64,000 bases of DNA from an uncultured Bacteroidales bacterium. Lineage in GTDB: Bacteria > Bacteroidota > Bacteroidia > Bacteroidales > UBA932. The stretch covers positions 1 through 64,000 of the forward strand of contig ONDF01000006.1 in NCBI GenBank assembly GCA_900316525.1, in the 5' to 3' direction. The notes under the pieces were generated by a model. That model did not search any database. It had not been told where the DNA came from and saw only the letters and a list, made by a program, of their open reading frames with translations. Positions 33,046 through 43,002 of the stretch are shown here, one piece after another. Every line of letters starts with the position of its first letter. The first letter of the stretch is position 1. Made by a program: the position numbers and the translations under genes.

Positions 33046-34746
33046 TCACTTGGCCACATCCGCCACGAAAGTGAGTCCGGAAGAGCAGACAAACTTGTAG
33101 ACGTTGCCGCTCACATTGGTCACTTCCACGGTTTCACCGGGAGCCACATCCTGACGGGCGCCGTCCACCATGACATAGGAACCGCCGAAGATTCCCCAAT
33201 CCGGGAAGCTGTAGCCGTTGCAAAGCATGCCCGGCTCGGCGGCATATTCCGTGCTCACGAAGGAACCGACGAAATCAGCGCCGGTAGCGGTCAGCAGCTC
33301 GAAGTAGGCCACGATATTGTCGCCCTCGCCGATGGTGATGGAGTGCTTGTCCACACCGGCACCCTGCTCAGTGACCACGTCCTTGGCAGGAACGGCATCT
33401 CCTACGTCTTCACCGCCCGGCACATAGTTGGGGCCGGCCGCGGCGAACAGGAAGCCGTCGCTGGAGAACTTGAAGGCGCCTGTTCCGGCCGCCTCGACGG
33501 AAACCGTCACGCCCGGATCGATGAAGACCTTCTCGCCGGCGCCGTTCACATACCAGGAACCGCCGGAGAACGTGCCCCATTCGCCGAAGTCCATGAAGTA
33601 ACCGTTGGCCAGCTGGCCCGCCTCGTGGGCGTACTCGGTGGAGACATAGTCGCCGGGCTCGACGTCCGCGGCACCCTCCGCCAGGATGAATTCCAGATAA
33701 GCAACCTGCTCACCGGCAGCATCGACGAAGGTGAAAGGATACTTCTTGACACCGGCAACTACCTCACCGGTCTGCGTCGAGCAATCCATCGGATCGCCGA
33801 TCGTGTACGTATAGTCAATCGCAACAGGGCCGGAAGGTTTCTTAGGCTTGGTGAGGGCCGGGATCGCGCCTTCAAAGACAACCTCCACGGGATACTCGGC
33901 ACCCCAGGTGATGGTCCAGATGGTGACGTCCTTGTCATCCACCTTCTCTTCGCGGCTGGTCACATCGATCAGGCCGCTGGTGATCTTCTCCGCAGTCGCC
34001 TTGCCGCCGGTAACCGTCCAGAGGCAGGTGCCCCAGTCAGGCATGGTGAAAGTCTGGTCACCCCACTCGACCGTAGCGTCGTAACCGATGCCGAACTCGC
34101 CGGCATTGACGACACCGCCCTGGGCAGAAGCGCGATACTGGCCATCGTGGAGATAGCCGTCCTCGCTGTACAGGTCGATGGCGATGTACTTGCCTTCGCC
34201 CGTCCAGACCTGCTGCCAGTTCTCATCGAGGCCCTGGGAGATTCCTTCGGTCGCCAACTGCATGGTGACGAGCTTGTTGTCCTTGTTGGCCTGGGCCTGC
34301 TGGAGGACCGTCAGGGAGAGCGGGGCCGGGTCGGCCTGGAAGGGCAGCGTGCCCGTCCAGAAGTACACCTGGTCGCCGAACTGAGCCGTAAACTGATACT
34401 TGCCGTCCCGGTTGTTGACCGTGATCCAACCCTCGGAGGGCGTCTGGCCGCCCACTTTCGTCTTGGCGGCGATCGCCTTGCCGATCTCGTCGCCGCCCAG
34501 CATATACAGGCCGGGAGCAAGGAAGGCGTCGTAACCCACCAGGGTAGTGGTGAGGTCACTGAACTTCAAGTCGAAATAACGACGGTCTGTGGACCAGGTG
34601 GATTCTCCACCGGTGAACGTCATCTCTTTGGCGCCGGCAGGTGCCGTGTACAGATCCGTGATCTCATTGACCGTCGTCGGGCCTTCCTTTTCGCAGGAAA
34701 GCAGCAGCGCGAGGCCAAAGACCAATAAACTAGATATCTTTTTCAT
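33046..34746 (-). CDS. PUL-associated surface lipoprotein with repeated modules
   Basis: No named family recognised. A 566-residue lipoprotein (LALLLSCEKEG). It contains at least two clearly related modules: EYAHEAGQLANGYFMDFGEW and EYAAEPGMLCNGYSFPDWG, each followed by a FSGGSWYV/FGGSYVMV strand, a DPGVTV/APGETV segment and a K-F-x-S terminal strand. A weaker third copy, FTMPDWGTCLWTV, lies near residue 235. The all-beta, aromatic-rich composition and the position after SusD and DUF3823 fit a surface glycan-binding protein. Binding function is inference. Confidence 0.8.
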   Translation of the reverse strand: MKKISSLLVFGLALLLSCEKEGPTTVNEITDLYTAPAGAKEMTFTGGESTWSTDRRYFDLKFSDLTTTLVGYDAFLAPGLYMLGGDEIGKAIAAKTKVGGQTPSEGWITVNNRDGKYQFTAQFGDQVYFWTGTLPFQADPAPLSLTVLQQAQANKDNKLVTMQLATEGISQGLDENWQQVWTGEGKYIAIDLYSEDGYLHDGQYRASAQGGVVNAGEFGIGYDATVEWGDQTFTMPDWGTCLWTVTGGKATAEKITSGLIDVTSREEKVDDKDVTIWTITWGAEYPVEVVFEGAIPALTKPKKPSGPVAIDYTYTIGDPMDCSTQTGEVVAGVKKYPFTFVDAAGEQVAYLEFILAEGAADVEPGDYVSTEYAHEAGQLANGYFMDFGEWGTFSGGSWYVNGAGEKVFIDPGVTVSVEAAGTGAFKFSSDGFLFAAAGPNYVPGGEDVGDAVPAKDVVTEQGAGVDKHSITIGEGDNIVAYFELLTATGADFVGSFVSTEYAAEPGMLCNGYSFPDWGIFGGSYVMVDGARQDVAPGETVEVTNVSGNVYKFVCSSGLTFVADVAK

Positions 34747-34767
34747 ATTTCAGACAGTCTTTAAGCG

Positions 34768-35673
34768 TTACCACTGGACAGTGTCCCACTGAACCTCTTC
34801 GATCTTGGAGAAGTCGGCGGACATCTTGTAGACAGGCGAGAAATTGTAGTACTTGTTCTTCTCCGAGTTGTAGCCGTTGCCTTCGGCCATCGCGCCGATG
34901 CGGAAATAACGGTCCTGCGTCGGATACTTGAACAGGTCGGCCACATCGGGAGCGGTCGTGTCGATCTCGAGGGTGATCAGTTCACCCGGCTGGACGTTCT
35001 GCGCCTTGGCGGGCTTGTGGTCCTTGGCCAGGTTCATGCTGTTGGCGCCCACGAAGAGTTGGGTGTTGCCGCAGAAAGCCACGTTGGTGACCTTATTGGC
35101 CCGATTCGGGTCGCCCAGCTCCACATAGAAGGTGGCAACCAGTTTCTTGGTGGCAGCGTTGTACTCGATCTTCGGATCCTTGACGCGGCAGAACGGCAGG
35201 ACGCCGATGTCCATCCGGTTCTTGCCTTTCTTGAGTTCGAACGTGTCCTTGCCCGGCTCCGGGTCATAGCAAGGAAGGAGCTTCTGGGTGGAGTACTTGT
35301 AAGTGGCGGCAAACACGCGCGTATTGGTGAACTGGCCGTCGAAACGGACCATCCAGTACTGACCGCTGTCCCTGCCCGGATAATCCTCGGGGGCGCCTCC
35401 CCAGGTCGGGGGGACATACCCTTGTTCATAAACGGTGAGTGCACCGTAGCTGACCGTGGTCACCATCGACCAGGTGGACCAGTCGAATCCCTGGCTCTGG
35501 GCCGCTTCGATGCTCATCTTTTCGCCGGTGACCATATCGATGAGGTTGCCGGTCACCTCCGCGTTGGGGCCTTCAAAGCTGTCCAACTGGAAGAAACTGC
35601 AGGAAACGGTCGCGGAAAGCGAGGCCAGCAGCACGGCGACGGATATGATAAACTTTTTCATTGCTCGATTCAT
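34768..35673 (-). CDS. DUF3823 SusCD-associated lipoprotein
   Basis: A 301-residue lipoprotein (LASLSATVSCSFF). The N-terminal part, DSFEGPNAEVTGNLIDMVTGE, and the C-terminal half, IEYNAATKKLVATFYVELGD, match DUF3823, a family found next to SusC/SusD in Bacteroides PULs. The function is undefined, and a glycan-binding or surface-complex role is usually assumed. It starts 4 bp after the susD stop; MKKF at 35661 is an alternative start. It is in the main PUL transcript. Confidence 0.85.
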   Translation of the reverse strand: MNRAMKKFIISVAVLLASLSATVSCSFFQLDSFEGPNAEVTGNLIDMVTGEKMSIEAAQSQGFDWSTWSMVTTVSYGALTVYEQGYVPPTWGGAPEDYPGRDSGQYWMVRFDGQFTNTRVFAATYKYSTQKLLPCYDPEPGKDTFELKKGKNRMDIGVLPFCRVKDPKIEYNAATKKLVATFYVELGDPNRANKVTNVAFCGNTQLFVGANSMNLAKDHKPAKAQNVQPGELITLEIDTTAPDVADLFKYPTQDRYFRIGAMAEGNGYNSEKNKYYNFSPVYKMSADFSKIEEVQWDTVQW

Positions 35674-35677
35674 TTAA

Positions 35678-37672
35678 TTATTCAGGGAGACGGTTGTTGT
35701 CCACAATCCGGTTGTTCTTGTAATTCGGAATGCCGCTGTAATAGTTGCCCGTATAGGAGAGGGTGGGGTTGGAACCCCAGTACTTGGACATCGAAACGAC
35801 AGGCAGGGCACGGAGGAAGATGTAGGATTCCTTGCCACCGGAGATGTCGGCGAGCGGAATCAGGGTGAGCTTCTTGCCGATGTTCCCCTCTTCCTGGTTC
35901 TGGTTGTTGGGATTGTAGTAGCCGCGACGGCGATAAAGGACATTGGCCCACTTGCTCTCGAAGGCGAACTCCACTTTCCACTCGTGGAGGATGTTATCGA
36001 TGGTGAGAGCGACATCGTCCTTGAAGCCGGCGCGATGACGGACCTCGTTCAGGCACTTGGCGGCCAGGGCCTTGTCGCCCAGACCACTCTCGCAGACGGC
36101 TTCGGCATAGGTCAGGAGCACCTCGGCGTAGCGGATGTCATAGTACGGAGACTGGACGATGTCGCTGCTGGCGTTCTGGTCCATGAACTTGCGGGGCGTG
36201 AAGCAGTAGGCATTGCGGTTGTTGCCGTTCTTGTCGGTGGTCAGACCCATGAAGGAAGAGTTGTTGATGTCCTTTCCGCCGTAGGCCCAGATGTAATCCT
36301 TCTGGGAGGCATCCTTCGCGTTGGCGCCCTTCACATAGAAACTGTAGTTGCCTTCGCCATTGGACTTGGCGTTGGGATACACCTCGACGGTGCCGTCGGG
36401 CTTCACCATACCGCCCTGCGCATAGTGGATGGCTCCGCGGAATTCGGCGCCGGGATACAGGACCCAGGCCTGGAAGCGGGCGTCCTTCAGGAGGAAGGGC
36501 TCGTCGATGGTGTTGTAGTGCTTGTAAGAAGCCACCTTGTCGGCGGTGAACTCAACCTCGGGATCGCTCATATAGACGTTCTCGTCACCGTTCACCAGGG
36601 TCTGGATCTTGCCGTCCTTGCGGCCGCGGGTGGTCTCGTCGGTGTAGTAGTCGTACTCGTCGGCGAGGTTCAGCGTGACCGCATAGCTGGCGACACCGGT
36701 TCCGGTGTAACCGGAGGCCCACTGGTTGGGCACCCAGTTCTGTGCGCCGTTGGTGTCGTCACCGCCGGTCCTGTAAGAACGGCCGAAGAGACCTTCATCC
36801 TTCTGCCAAGTCTGGAACAGGTTGGTCAGGTTGGTGATGGCGCTCTTGATGTCGGAAGGATCCGCGCCGTAAAGCTTGTAGCCGGAGTCGGCGGCCATCA
36901 CCTTGGACGCCGCGTCGATGGCTTTCTGATAATAGACGTTGGCATAGCTCTTCTCCATGTAGGAGAGTTTCTTCTGGACAGCCTCATAGTTGCTGTTCAG
37001 CGTGGCACGGTCCCAGTACTTGCTCACGGAAGCGGCCCACAGGGCGGCACGGGCTTCCAGGGCGTAGGCGGAATACCTGGTGGCACGCATCTCCTGCGTC
37101 TGCTTCTCAGGCAGCAGCTGAGCCGCTTCCTCGAACTGATCGAGGACCCAGTCCCAAGTCTCTTTCTCCGTGGAACGCGGAACATATAGCTTGTCCTCCT
37201 CCTCGGTACCATAGTACTTGTCGAGAGGTTCTGTCACGATAGGAACGCCACCGTAGATGCGGACACTGGCGAAATAGTAGTAAGCGCGGATGAACAGGGC
37301 CTCGCCCTTGTATGCGTCAGCCGCCTTGTCGTCCAGGACGCCCTTCTCGCGGCAATCCTCGACGGCCTGGAGGAACACGTTCACGGCACGGACCTGCGTG
37401 TAGTTCCAGAAGCCCGAAACGGTATTCCCGTAGGACGGAAGGTCGCGGGCGCCAGCGCCGAAGAACTGGTTCTTGTCATTGTCGGAAAGGCCGATTCCCG
37501 GCAGGGAGGAATACAGGTTGGCCAGCAGGGAAAGCAGGCCGTTCTCCGTATTCAGGAGGTCTTCGGCCGCCACCTTGCTCAGGTCACCTTCCATGCTGTC
37601 GAAAAACTTGTCACAGGAAGAAATCCCGAGAGAGAGTCCGGCAATGAGGATAAAAGCGAATATCTTTTTCAT
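35678..37672 (-). CDS. susD: SusD/RagB-family glycan-binding outer-membrane lipoprotein
   Basis: A 664-residue SusD-like lid protein with lipobox (GLSLGISSCDKFF). It has typical TPR-rich SusD segments: ADAYKGEALFIRAYYYF, VPIVTEPLDKYYG, RATRYSAYALEARAALWAA, and the C-terminal YDIRYAEVLLTYAEAVCESG and CLNEVRHRAGF with VEFAFESKWANVLYRRRGY. It pairs with SusC, 12 bp upstream in the operon, to import oligosaccharides. At 664 residues it is larger than many SusD proteins (about 500-600), with extra loops mid-protein. Confidence 0.96.
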   Translation of the reverse strand: MKKIFAFILIAGLSLGISSCDKFFDSMEGDLSKVAAEDLLNTENGLLSLLANLYSSLPGIGLSDNDKNQFFGAGARDLPSYGNTVSGFWNYTQVRAVNVFLQAVEDCREKGVLDDKAADAYKGEALFIRAYYYFASVRIYGGVPIVTEPLDKYYGTEEEDKLYVPRSTEKETWDWVLDQFEEAAQLLPEKQTQEMRATRYSAYALEARAALWAASVSKYWDRATLNSNYEAVQKKLSYMEKSYANVYYQKAIDAASKVMAADSGYKLYGADPSDIKSAITNLTNLFQTWQKDEGLFGRSYRTGGDDTNGAQNWVPNQWASGYTGTGVASYAVTLNLADEYDYYTDETTRGRKDGKIQTLVNGDENVYMSDPEVEFTADKVASYKHYNTIDEPFLLKDARFQAWVLYPGAEFRGAIHYAQGGMVKPDGTVEVYPNAKSNGEGNYSFYVKGANAKDASQKDYIWAYGGKDINNSSFMGLTTDKNGNNRNAYCFTPRKFMDQNASSDIVQSPYYDIRYAEVLLTYAEAVCESGLGDKALAAKCLNEVRHRAGFKDDVALTIDNILHEWKVEFAFESKWANVLYRRRGYYNPNNQNQEEGNIGKKLTLIPLADISGGKESYIFLRALPVVSMSKYWGSNPTLSYTGNYYSGIPNYKNNRIVDNNRLPE

Positions 37673-37684
37673 GATCTTGCAGGA

Positions 37685-40600
37685 TTAGAAGTTGAGGTTG
37701 AAGCCGAAGCTGTAGGTCTTGTTGATCTGGAATTCACCACCGGCACGACCCTGGTCATTGGATTCCGGATCCACATACTTCAGGTACTTGGAGCAGAAGG
37801 TCAGGAGGTTGCCGCCGTTGAAGAACACGCGGGCGCTCTTGATGCCGGCCTTCTTGAGGAAGTTCGGGCTCACACGGTAACCCAGTTCAATGGTCTTCAG
37901 ACGAAGGTAGGTGGCATCCACGAAGTTGTAGGGCTGGTTGGAGCCATACATCGGGGCGTTGTAGGAGCCGACTTGGCTCAGACGCACGAGGGCCGGCCAG
38001 AAGCCTGCGGTCCACTGCGTGGCGGGATCCCAAGGATCGTCACCGTAGTGGGTCACGTGATAGGCGTCCGTGTACTGCGAAGGCAGGTAGTTGAGGTAGC
38101 CGTAGCCGGAATAGGCGCTGAGGCCGTAGCCCTTCCACTTCATCGTGGCGCCGTTGAACAGGAGACTGAAGTCGAAGTTCTTGTAGCTGCCGCTGAACGT
38201 GAGGCCGAACTGGAGGGGCGGGTTTCCGCTGCCCCAGGTGTAGTAGACGTCGTCGCTGTCGATATAGCCGTTACCGTTACGGTCTTCGATCTGGTACTGA
38301 CCCACGATGAGGCCGCGGTTTCCTTCACTGGAGCTGAGGGCGGAGTACAGGATCTGACTGCTGCTGGCCTGGTCAATGGAAGTGAAACGCTCGCCCGTCC
38401 AATGATAGGTGCTACCACCGAAGGCGCCGTTCCAGCGGTTGAGCTGGGCACCCTTCCAGTAGGCCATCTGGGAGCCGTAATCCGTATTGGTCTTCTCGCT
38501 CTCGATGTAAGTCTGGCGATAGCGGGAGAAGGTGGCCGTACCCTGGATGCGGTAGGAGAAATTACCGATGCTGTTGCGGTGGTACAGGGTGAGTTCGAGA
38601 CCCTGCGTCTCATTGCGGTTCAGGTTCTCCTGAGGGATGGAGACGGCATAGAAATCAGGAAGGTCGACCTTACGCCTTGCGGCCGTGCCGATCACCTGGC
38701 GACGGAACCAGTCGAAAGTACCGCCGAACTTGCCCTGCCAGACTTCCCAGTCCACACCGAAGTCCTGCATCCGGACCTTCGCCCAGGTGAGGACCGTGTT
38801 GGCCACGGAGTTGTTGGCATAACCGGTCGTGGTCTTTCCATCGGAGAACACCCAGGATCCGCTCTGGTCGTAACCGTTGATGTAAGCGTAGGCACCGCCC
38901 TGCGGGGAGCCGGTGAAACCGTCGGACCAGCGGAACTTGAGGTTGTTCACGGCCGGGAAGAGGTTCTTGAAGAATCTTTCCTCGGAGATTCTCCAACCCA
39001 CGGAGTAGGACGGGAACAGGCTCCAACGCTTGCCCTTCTGGTACATGTAGCTGCCGTCATAACGGCCCATCACCTCCACGAGGTATTTGCCCATGTAGTT
39101 GTAGTTGATACGGCCGATGTAACCGGCGGTGCGGTTGGTGGAACGGGTACCCTGGTTGCTGCTGCGGGAATCAAGCAGACCCTTGTTGATCACATCGTGC
39201 GTATAGAGGAACTGCTCCTTGTCGGGGCCATAGTAGCGGGAGGCGCCGACCATCGCATTGGTGATGCTGGTCAGTTCGCCACCGAGCATCGCAGACACAT
39301 TGTGACGGCCGAACTGACGGTCGAACAGGGCCTGGACACGGCCGTAGATGCGGGTGTTGTCGTTCCACATCTCAGCATATTCGGTCTCGTTACGGGCGTT
39401 GGCCCAAGTGTAGGCCGGCGCATCCGACATATAATCGTAGAGGATGAAGCTCTTCACCAGGGTGCGCTGCTTGCTGCGGCCGAAGTCGTAGGCGCCGGTG
39501 GCCTGGAACTTGAGCCCCTTCAGGAACGGAGCCTCATAGGTGAAATCGACGGTGTTGCTGAAGTCCTTGCGGTCCGTCTTGGTGAAACCGGTCGTCTCGG
39601 GATCCAGCAGGGCCACCGGGTTGAGGTGCTCCTCCACATCCGTGTAGTGGGAAGGATTGTTCTTGGGGTGAACGCCCACGGTCGGGTTGGACTGATAGAT
39701 GTAGTAGAAGATGTTCCAGTCCAGGTCGAAGTCGCCCATGCCCTGGTTGGTGCTCTGGCGGAAGTTCGTGGTGTAACGCATCGTGAGTTCCGGGAGGAGC
39801 TTCACGGACACGTTACCATTGAAGCCATAACGCTTGTAGCCGTAGGCTTCGCCCTTCAGGATGGGGTTATCGTCGGCGTAGCTGCCACCGAAGTAGTAAT
39901 TCACCAGGTCGTTGCCGCCCATGATGGAGACGTTGTACTGCTGGTTGAAAGCAGCCTTCCGGTAAACCTCATTGTACCAGTCGGTGTAGATGGCATCGTG
40001 GACCTTGCCCTCGGCGTCCGTCCAAGTCTCGGCGCCGCTCTCGTAGGCGGCGATCTGCGCATCGGCCCAGCGGTGGCCCATCTTGCCCACGTCGGACATG
40101 GCATTCTCCCACTTCATGAAGGAGGTCCAGCTTTCCACCTTGCGGGGGACGACGGGCTGGGCGAAGCTCAGGTTGGCGCTGAAGTTCACGCTCGGCTTCT
40201 TCACCTGACCCTTCTTGGTGGTGATGAGGATCACGCCGTTCTGGGCGCCGAGACCGTAGATGGTCGCGGAAGCGTCCTTCAGGACGGAGATGCTCTCGAT
40301 GTCCTCGGGGTTCAGTTCCTGCAGGACGGAGAGGTCGGTGTAGCTTTCAAGCGCGTTGGGGTCCTGGTTCCAGGTGGTGGACTTACGGGTACGGGTGGTG
40401 GAACGGACGACACCGTCCACGACCACCATCGGGGTACCGAAGCCACGGAGGTTGATTTCGGAGGCGAAGGCGCCCGGCTTGCCGCTGTTCTGGGTGATCA
40501 GCAGGCCCGGGATCTTGCCCTGGAGGGCGGCGACACCGTCGGCCGTCTTGGTGGCGGCGATGTCCTCGGAACGGATCTGCGTGATGGCGCCGGTGAGGGA

Positions 40601-40954
40601 CTCCCTCTTCTGGACGCCGTAACCGACGACGACGGTTTCGTTCAGCATTTCTGAGTCTTCCACCAGGATGACATCCATCTTCGCCGTCGCTTTCAGCACG
40701 CGGGTTTCGAAACCGATGGACGAGATCTCGAGGAGAGCGTCTGCAGGGACCGAGAGGGTAAAGTTACCGTCGATGTCGGTAGCCGTACCGTTGGTGGTTC
40801 CCTGCTGCAGGATGGAGGCGCCGATGATCGGCTCCTTCATCGCATCCGTGACCGTACCGGTCACCGTGATGTTCTGAGCCAGCAACGCCGAGGCGCCGAG
40901 AACGAGTCCCAGAGCCACGGACATTGCCCGCTTGAGCAGGTTGGTTTGTCTCAT
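37685..40954 (-). CDS. susC: SusC/RagA-family TonB-dependent transporter
   Basis: A 1089-residue outer-membrane transporter. Signal peptide (SVALGLVLGASALLAQ), a carboxypeptidase-D-like regulatory domain (VTGTVTDAMKEPIIGAS to about residue 95), the TonB-box-like ETVVVGYG, a plug (ITQIRSED, INLRGFGTPMVVVDGV, ISVLKDASATIYGLGAQNG) and a barrel ending in a terminal Phe (FGFNLNF). It moves oligosaccharides across the outer membrane with SusD using TonB energy. It follows a CE1 gene by 26 bp, so it is probably in the same transcript from 44456. Substrate cannot be read from sequence. Confidence 0.97.
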   Translation of the reverse strand: MRQTNLLKRAMSVALGLVLGASALLAQNITVTGTVTDAMKEPIIGASILQQGTTNGTATDIDGNFTLSVPADALLEISSIGFETRVLKATAKMDVILVEDSEMLNETVVVGYGVQKRESLTGAITQIRSEDIAATKTADGVAALQGKIPGLLITQNSGKPGAFASEINLRGFGTPMVVVDGVVRSTTRTRKSTTWNQDPNALESYTDLSVLQELNPEDIESISVLKDASATIYGLGAQNGVILITTKKGQVKKPSVNFSANLSFAQPVVPRKVESWTSFMKWENAMSDVGKMGHRWADAQIAAYESGAETWTDAEGKVHDAIYTDWYNEVYRKAAFNQQYNVSIMGGNDLVNYYFGGSYADDNPILKGEAYGYKRYGFNGNVSVKLLPELTMRYTTNFRQSTNQGMGDFDLDWNIFYYIYQSNPTVGVHPKNNPSHYTDVEEHLNPVALLDPETTGFTKTDRKDFSNTVDFTYEAPFLKGLKFQATGAYDFGRSKQRTLVKSFILYDYMSDAPAYTWANARNETEYAEMWNDNTRIYGRVQALFDRQFGRHNVSAMLGGELTSITNAMVGASRYYGPDKEQFLYTHDVINKGLLDSRSSNQGTRSTNRTAGYIGRINYNYMGKYLVEVMGRYDGSYMYQKGKRWSLFPSYSVGWRISEERFFKNLFPAVNNLKFRWSDGFTGSPQGGAYAYINGYDQSGSWVFSDGKTTTGYANNSVANTVLTWAKVRMQDFGVDWEVWQGKFGGTFDWFRRQVIGTAARRKVDLPDFYAVSIPQENLNRNETQGLELTLYHRNSIGNFSYRIQGTATFSRYRQTYIESEKTNTDYGSQMAYWKGAQLNRWNGAFGGSTYHWTGERFTSIDQASSSQILYSALSSSEGNRGLIVGQYQIEDRNGNGYIDSDDVYYTWGSGNPPLQFGLTFSGSYKNFDFSLLFNGATMKWKGYGLSAYSGYGYLNYLPSQYTDAYHVTHYGDDPWDPATQWTAGFWPALVRLSQVGSYNAPMYGSNQPYNFVDATYLRLKTIELGYRVSPNFLKKAGIKSARVFFNGGNLLTFCSKYLKYVDPESNDQGRAGGEFQINKTYSFGFNLNF

Positions 40955-40980
40955 ATGGGTTAATGGTTAGTTGGTAGTTG

Positions 40981-42159
40981 CTACTTGAAGAGCTTCTGGG
41001 CGAAGGTGTTCAGGTACAGGCGCCAGTTGGCCCAGACGTGACCGCCCTCGGAGACGAAGAATTCGTGGTCGAGGCCCTGCTCGGTGAGGGTCTTGTCCAG
41101 GGTCTTGGAGCCTTCGAAGAGGAAGTCGGTGTTGCCACAGGCGAGGAAGTAGAGCTTCACGCCGGCTTTCTTGAGGGTAGCGACCTGCTCAGGCGTGGCG
41201 GAACCGGCGGCGGACAGGGGGCAGATGTAGTCGAACATCTCCGGATAGAGGTTGGAGGCGGTGATGGTGTGGCCGCCGCCCATGGACAGACCGGCGATGG
41301 CGCGGGAAGCGGGCTTCGCGATGGCGCGGAAGTTCTTCTCGATGAACGGGACGATCTCCTCGCAGAGGCTGATCACGTAGCCGTTCATGAGCTTGTTGCG
41401 CTCGGCCTCGGGCATCTTGGCCAGGGCTTCGCGGTCATAGCGCATCTGCATCGGCTTCTGCGGGATGCCGAGGGTGCCGGCGGCGGCCTGGTTGCCGTTG
41501 CCGTTCGGCATGACGACGATCATCGGCTCGGCAAGACCCTTCTCGATGAGGTTGTCCAGGATCTGGGCGGCGCGGCCCATGGAGGTCCAGGCTTCCTCGT
41601 CACCACCGGCGCCATGCAGGAGGTAAAGGACCGGATACTTCTTTTTGGGGTTGTTCTCGTAGCCGTACGGGGTGTACACCGTCAGGCGGCGGTCCATGCC
41701 GAGGACGTTGCTGTGATACCAGGGATGGCTCACGGTGCCGTGCTGGGTGGCCTCGTTGTAGTTCTCGGTACGCTTGCCCGGGACGATGAGCATCGGAAGG
41801 AAGCGGGTGCCGTCACGCTGGACATAGATGTTCTGCGGGTCGTTCACCGCGACACCGTCCACGACGAAGTTGTAGGTGTAGATCTCCGGCTCCGGGAGCG
41901 GGATCTTCACTTCCCAGACGTTGCCGGGGCCGCGGAACATGTCGATGGTGCCGCCGTAGGGGTTCGGCATCCAGGAGCCGCTGAGCTTCACGACGGTGGC
42001 GTAGTCGGCCTTCAGGCGGAAGGTGACGCTGTCGTTCTGGATCTCCGGGGAGATCACGGGACGCTGACGGCCGCCGAAGTTGAAGTTGGCCAGTTCCTGC
42101 GCGTTCATCGTGCCGGCGATGGCCAGGCAGAGGGCGATGGAGGAAAGGATACGTTTCAT
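40981..42159 (-). CDS. CE1-type secreted esterase
   Basis: A 392-residue esterase with signal peptide (ILSSIALCLAIAGTMNA). CBM48-like domain (VTFRLKADYATVVKLSGSW, YTYNFVVDG), then YLLHGAGGDEEAW, nucleophile in [10 protein letters not shown] and His in GGHVWANWR. It shares long stretches with the CE1 at 24711, so the pair look like paralogues in two transcription units of one regulon. It lies directly upstream of susC (26 bp) and downstream of a smaller CE1. Likely feruloyl or acetyl esterase. Confidence 0.93.
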   Translation of the reverse strand: MKRILSSIALCLAIAGTMNAQELANFNFGGRQRPVISPEIQNDSVTFRLKADYATVVKLSGSWMPNPYGGTIDMFRGPGNVWEVKIPLPEPEIYTYNFVVDGVAVNDPQNIYVQRDGTRFLPMLIVPGKRTENYNEATQHGTVSHPWYHSNVLGMDRRLTVYTPYGYENNPKKKYPVLYLLHGAGGDEEAWTSMGRAAQILDNLIEKGLAEPMIVVMPNGNGNQAAAGTLGIPQKPMQMRYDREALAKMPEAERNKLMNGYVISLCEEIVPFIEKNFRAIAKPASRAIAGLSMGGGHTITASNLYPEMFDYICPLSAAGSATPEQVATLKKAGVKLYFLACGNTDFLFEGSKTLDKTLTEQGLDHEFFVSEGGHVWANWRLYLNTFAQKLFK

Positions 42160-42192
42160 GGGTTTTGTGTTTAAAATGGTTTATTGGTTTGT

Positions 42193-43002
42193 TTAGAATG
42201 ATTTTCCGACTTTCTGGAGCGTCTTGGGCAGGCAGCCCTTCCAGAACGCCCAGTCGTGGGTGCCGTCCCGCTCGACCCAGTCGCAGGTGATGCCGTTCTT
42301 GACCATGTGGTCATACAGTTTCTTGGAATCGGCGTTGTTGACCGTCATGTCCGACGTGCCCACCTCGATGGTGAACGCGGGAAAGACCGACTTGTCCGGC
42401 GCGGAGGTGATGTTGTTCTTCGGATCCATGCCCCACCAGGAGGCGGCCGGGCTCATCGCATAGGCGTAGGTGAATTTCTGCGGGAACTTGGTGGCATGCC
42501 ACAGCGTGCCGAAGCCGCCCATGGACAAGCCGGCGATGGCCCGCTTGCCGTTGCAGTGGAAATCGGCCTCGACCTGGGCCATGAGCTCTTTCTCGAAATA
42601 ATCCTCGTAGCCGTCCCTGACATAGAACTTGTCCAGGCCGTTGGGCATGATGATCACCATGGGGACTCCCCCGCTCTTCTGGTACTGGTCGGCGAGGTAG
42701 GCGGCGTTGCCCTTGTCCAGCCAGCAGCGGTTATGGGTGGCGTTCTGGTTGTTGTCCTCATACCCATGCAGCAGGTACAGGAAAGGATAGGTCTTTTTCT
42801 CGTCATAGCCGTTGGGGAGCCAGACGGAATACGTCATGTCCCGGTTCATGGCCTGGCTGTGCACGGAACGGTCCATCGCCACAGACTGCGCTTCCACCTG
42901 GCCGGGGTCGATTTCGCCCCAGGGATCGTTGTCCTTGGTCTGGCTAGTGCCGCAGGAAACCATTCCTACCGCAGCCACAAACAGGATGATACGTCTTTTC
43001 AT
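42193..43002 (-). CDS. Single-domain CE1-type esterase lipoprotein
   Basis: A 269-residue lipoprotein (VAAVGMVSCGTSQ). Unlike the other CE1 proteins here it lacks the CBM48-like N-terminal domain. Motifs: YLLHGYEDNNQNA, MVIIMPNG, nucleophile in AGLSMGGFGT and His in DGTHDWAFW. This compact form is like acetylxylan/feruloyl esterases fused to xylanases. Its start overlaps the carboxylesterase stop (TAATG), so it is translationally coupled to it. Second gene of the PUL operon. Confidence 0.92.
   Translation of the reverse strand: MKRRIILFVAAVGMVSCGTSQTKDNDPWGEIDPGQVEAQSVAMDRSVHSQAMNRDMTYSVWLPNGYDEKKTYPFLYLLHGYEDNNQNATHNRCWLDKGNAAYLADQYQKSGGVPMVIIMPNGLDKFYVRDGYEDYFEKELMAQVEADFHCNGKRAIAGLSMGGFGTLWHATKFPQKFTYAYAMSPAASWWGMDPKNNITSAPDKSVFPAFTIEVGTSDMTVNNADSKKLYDHMVKNGITCDWVERDGTHDWAFWKGCLPKTLQKVGKSF

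Noticed and set aside
37973..40654. Plus-strand ORF of 893 codons opposite susC
   Set aside because: Antisense shadow of the SusC reading frame; no recognisable motif.
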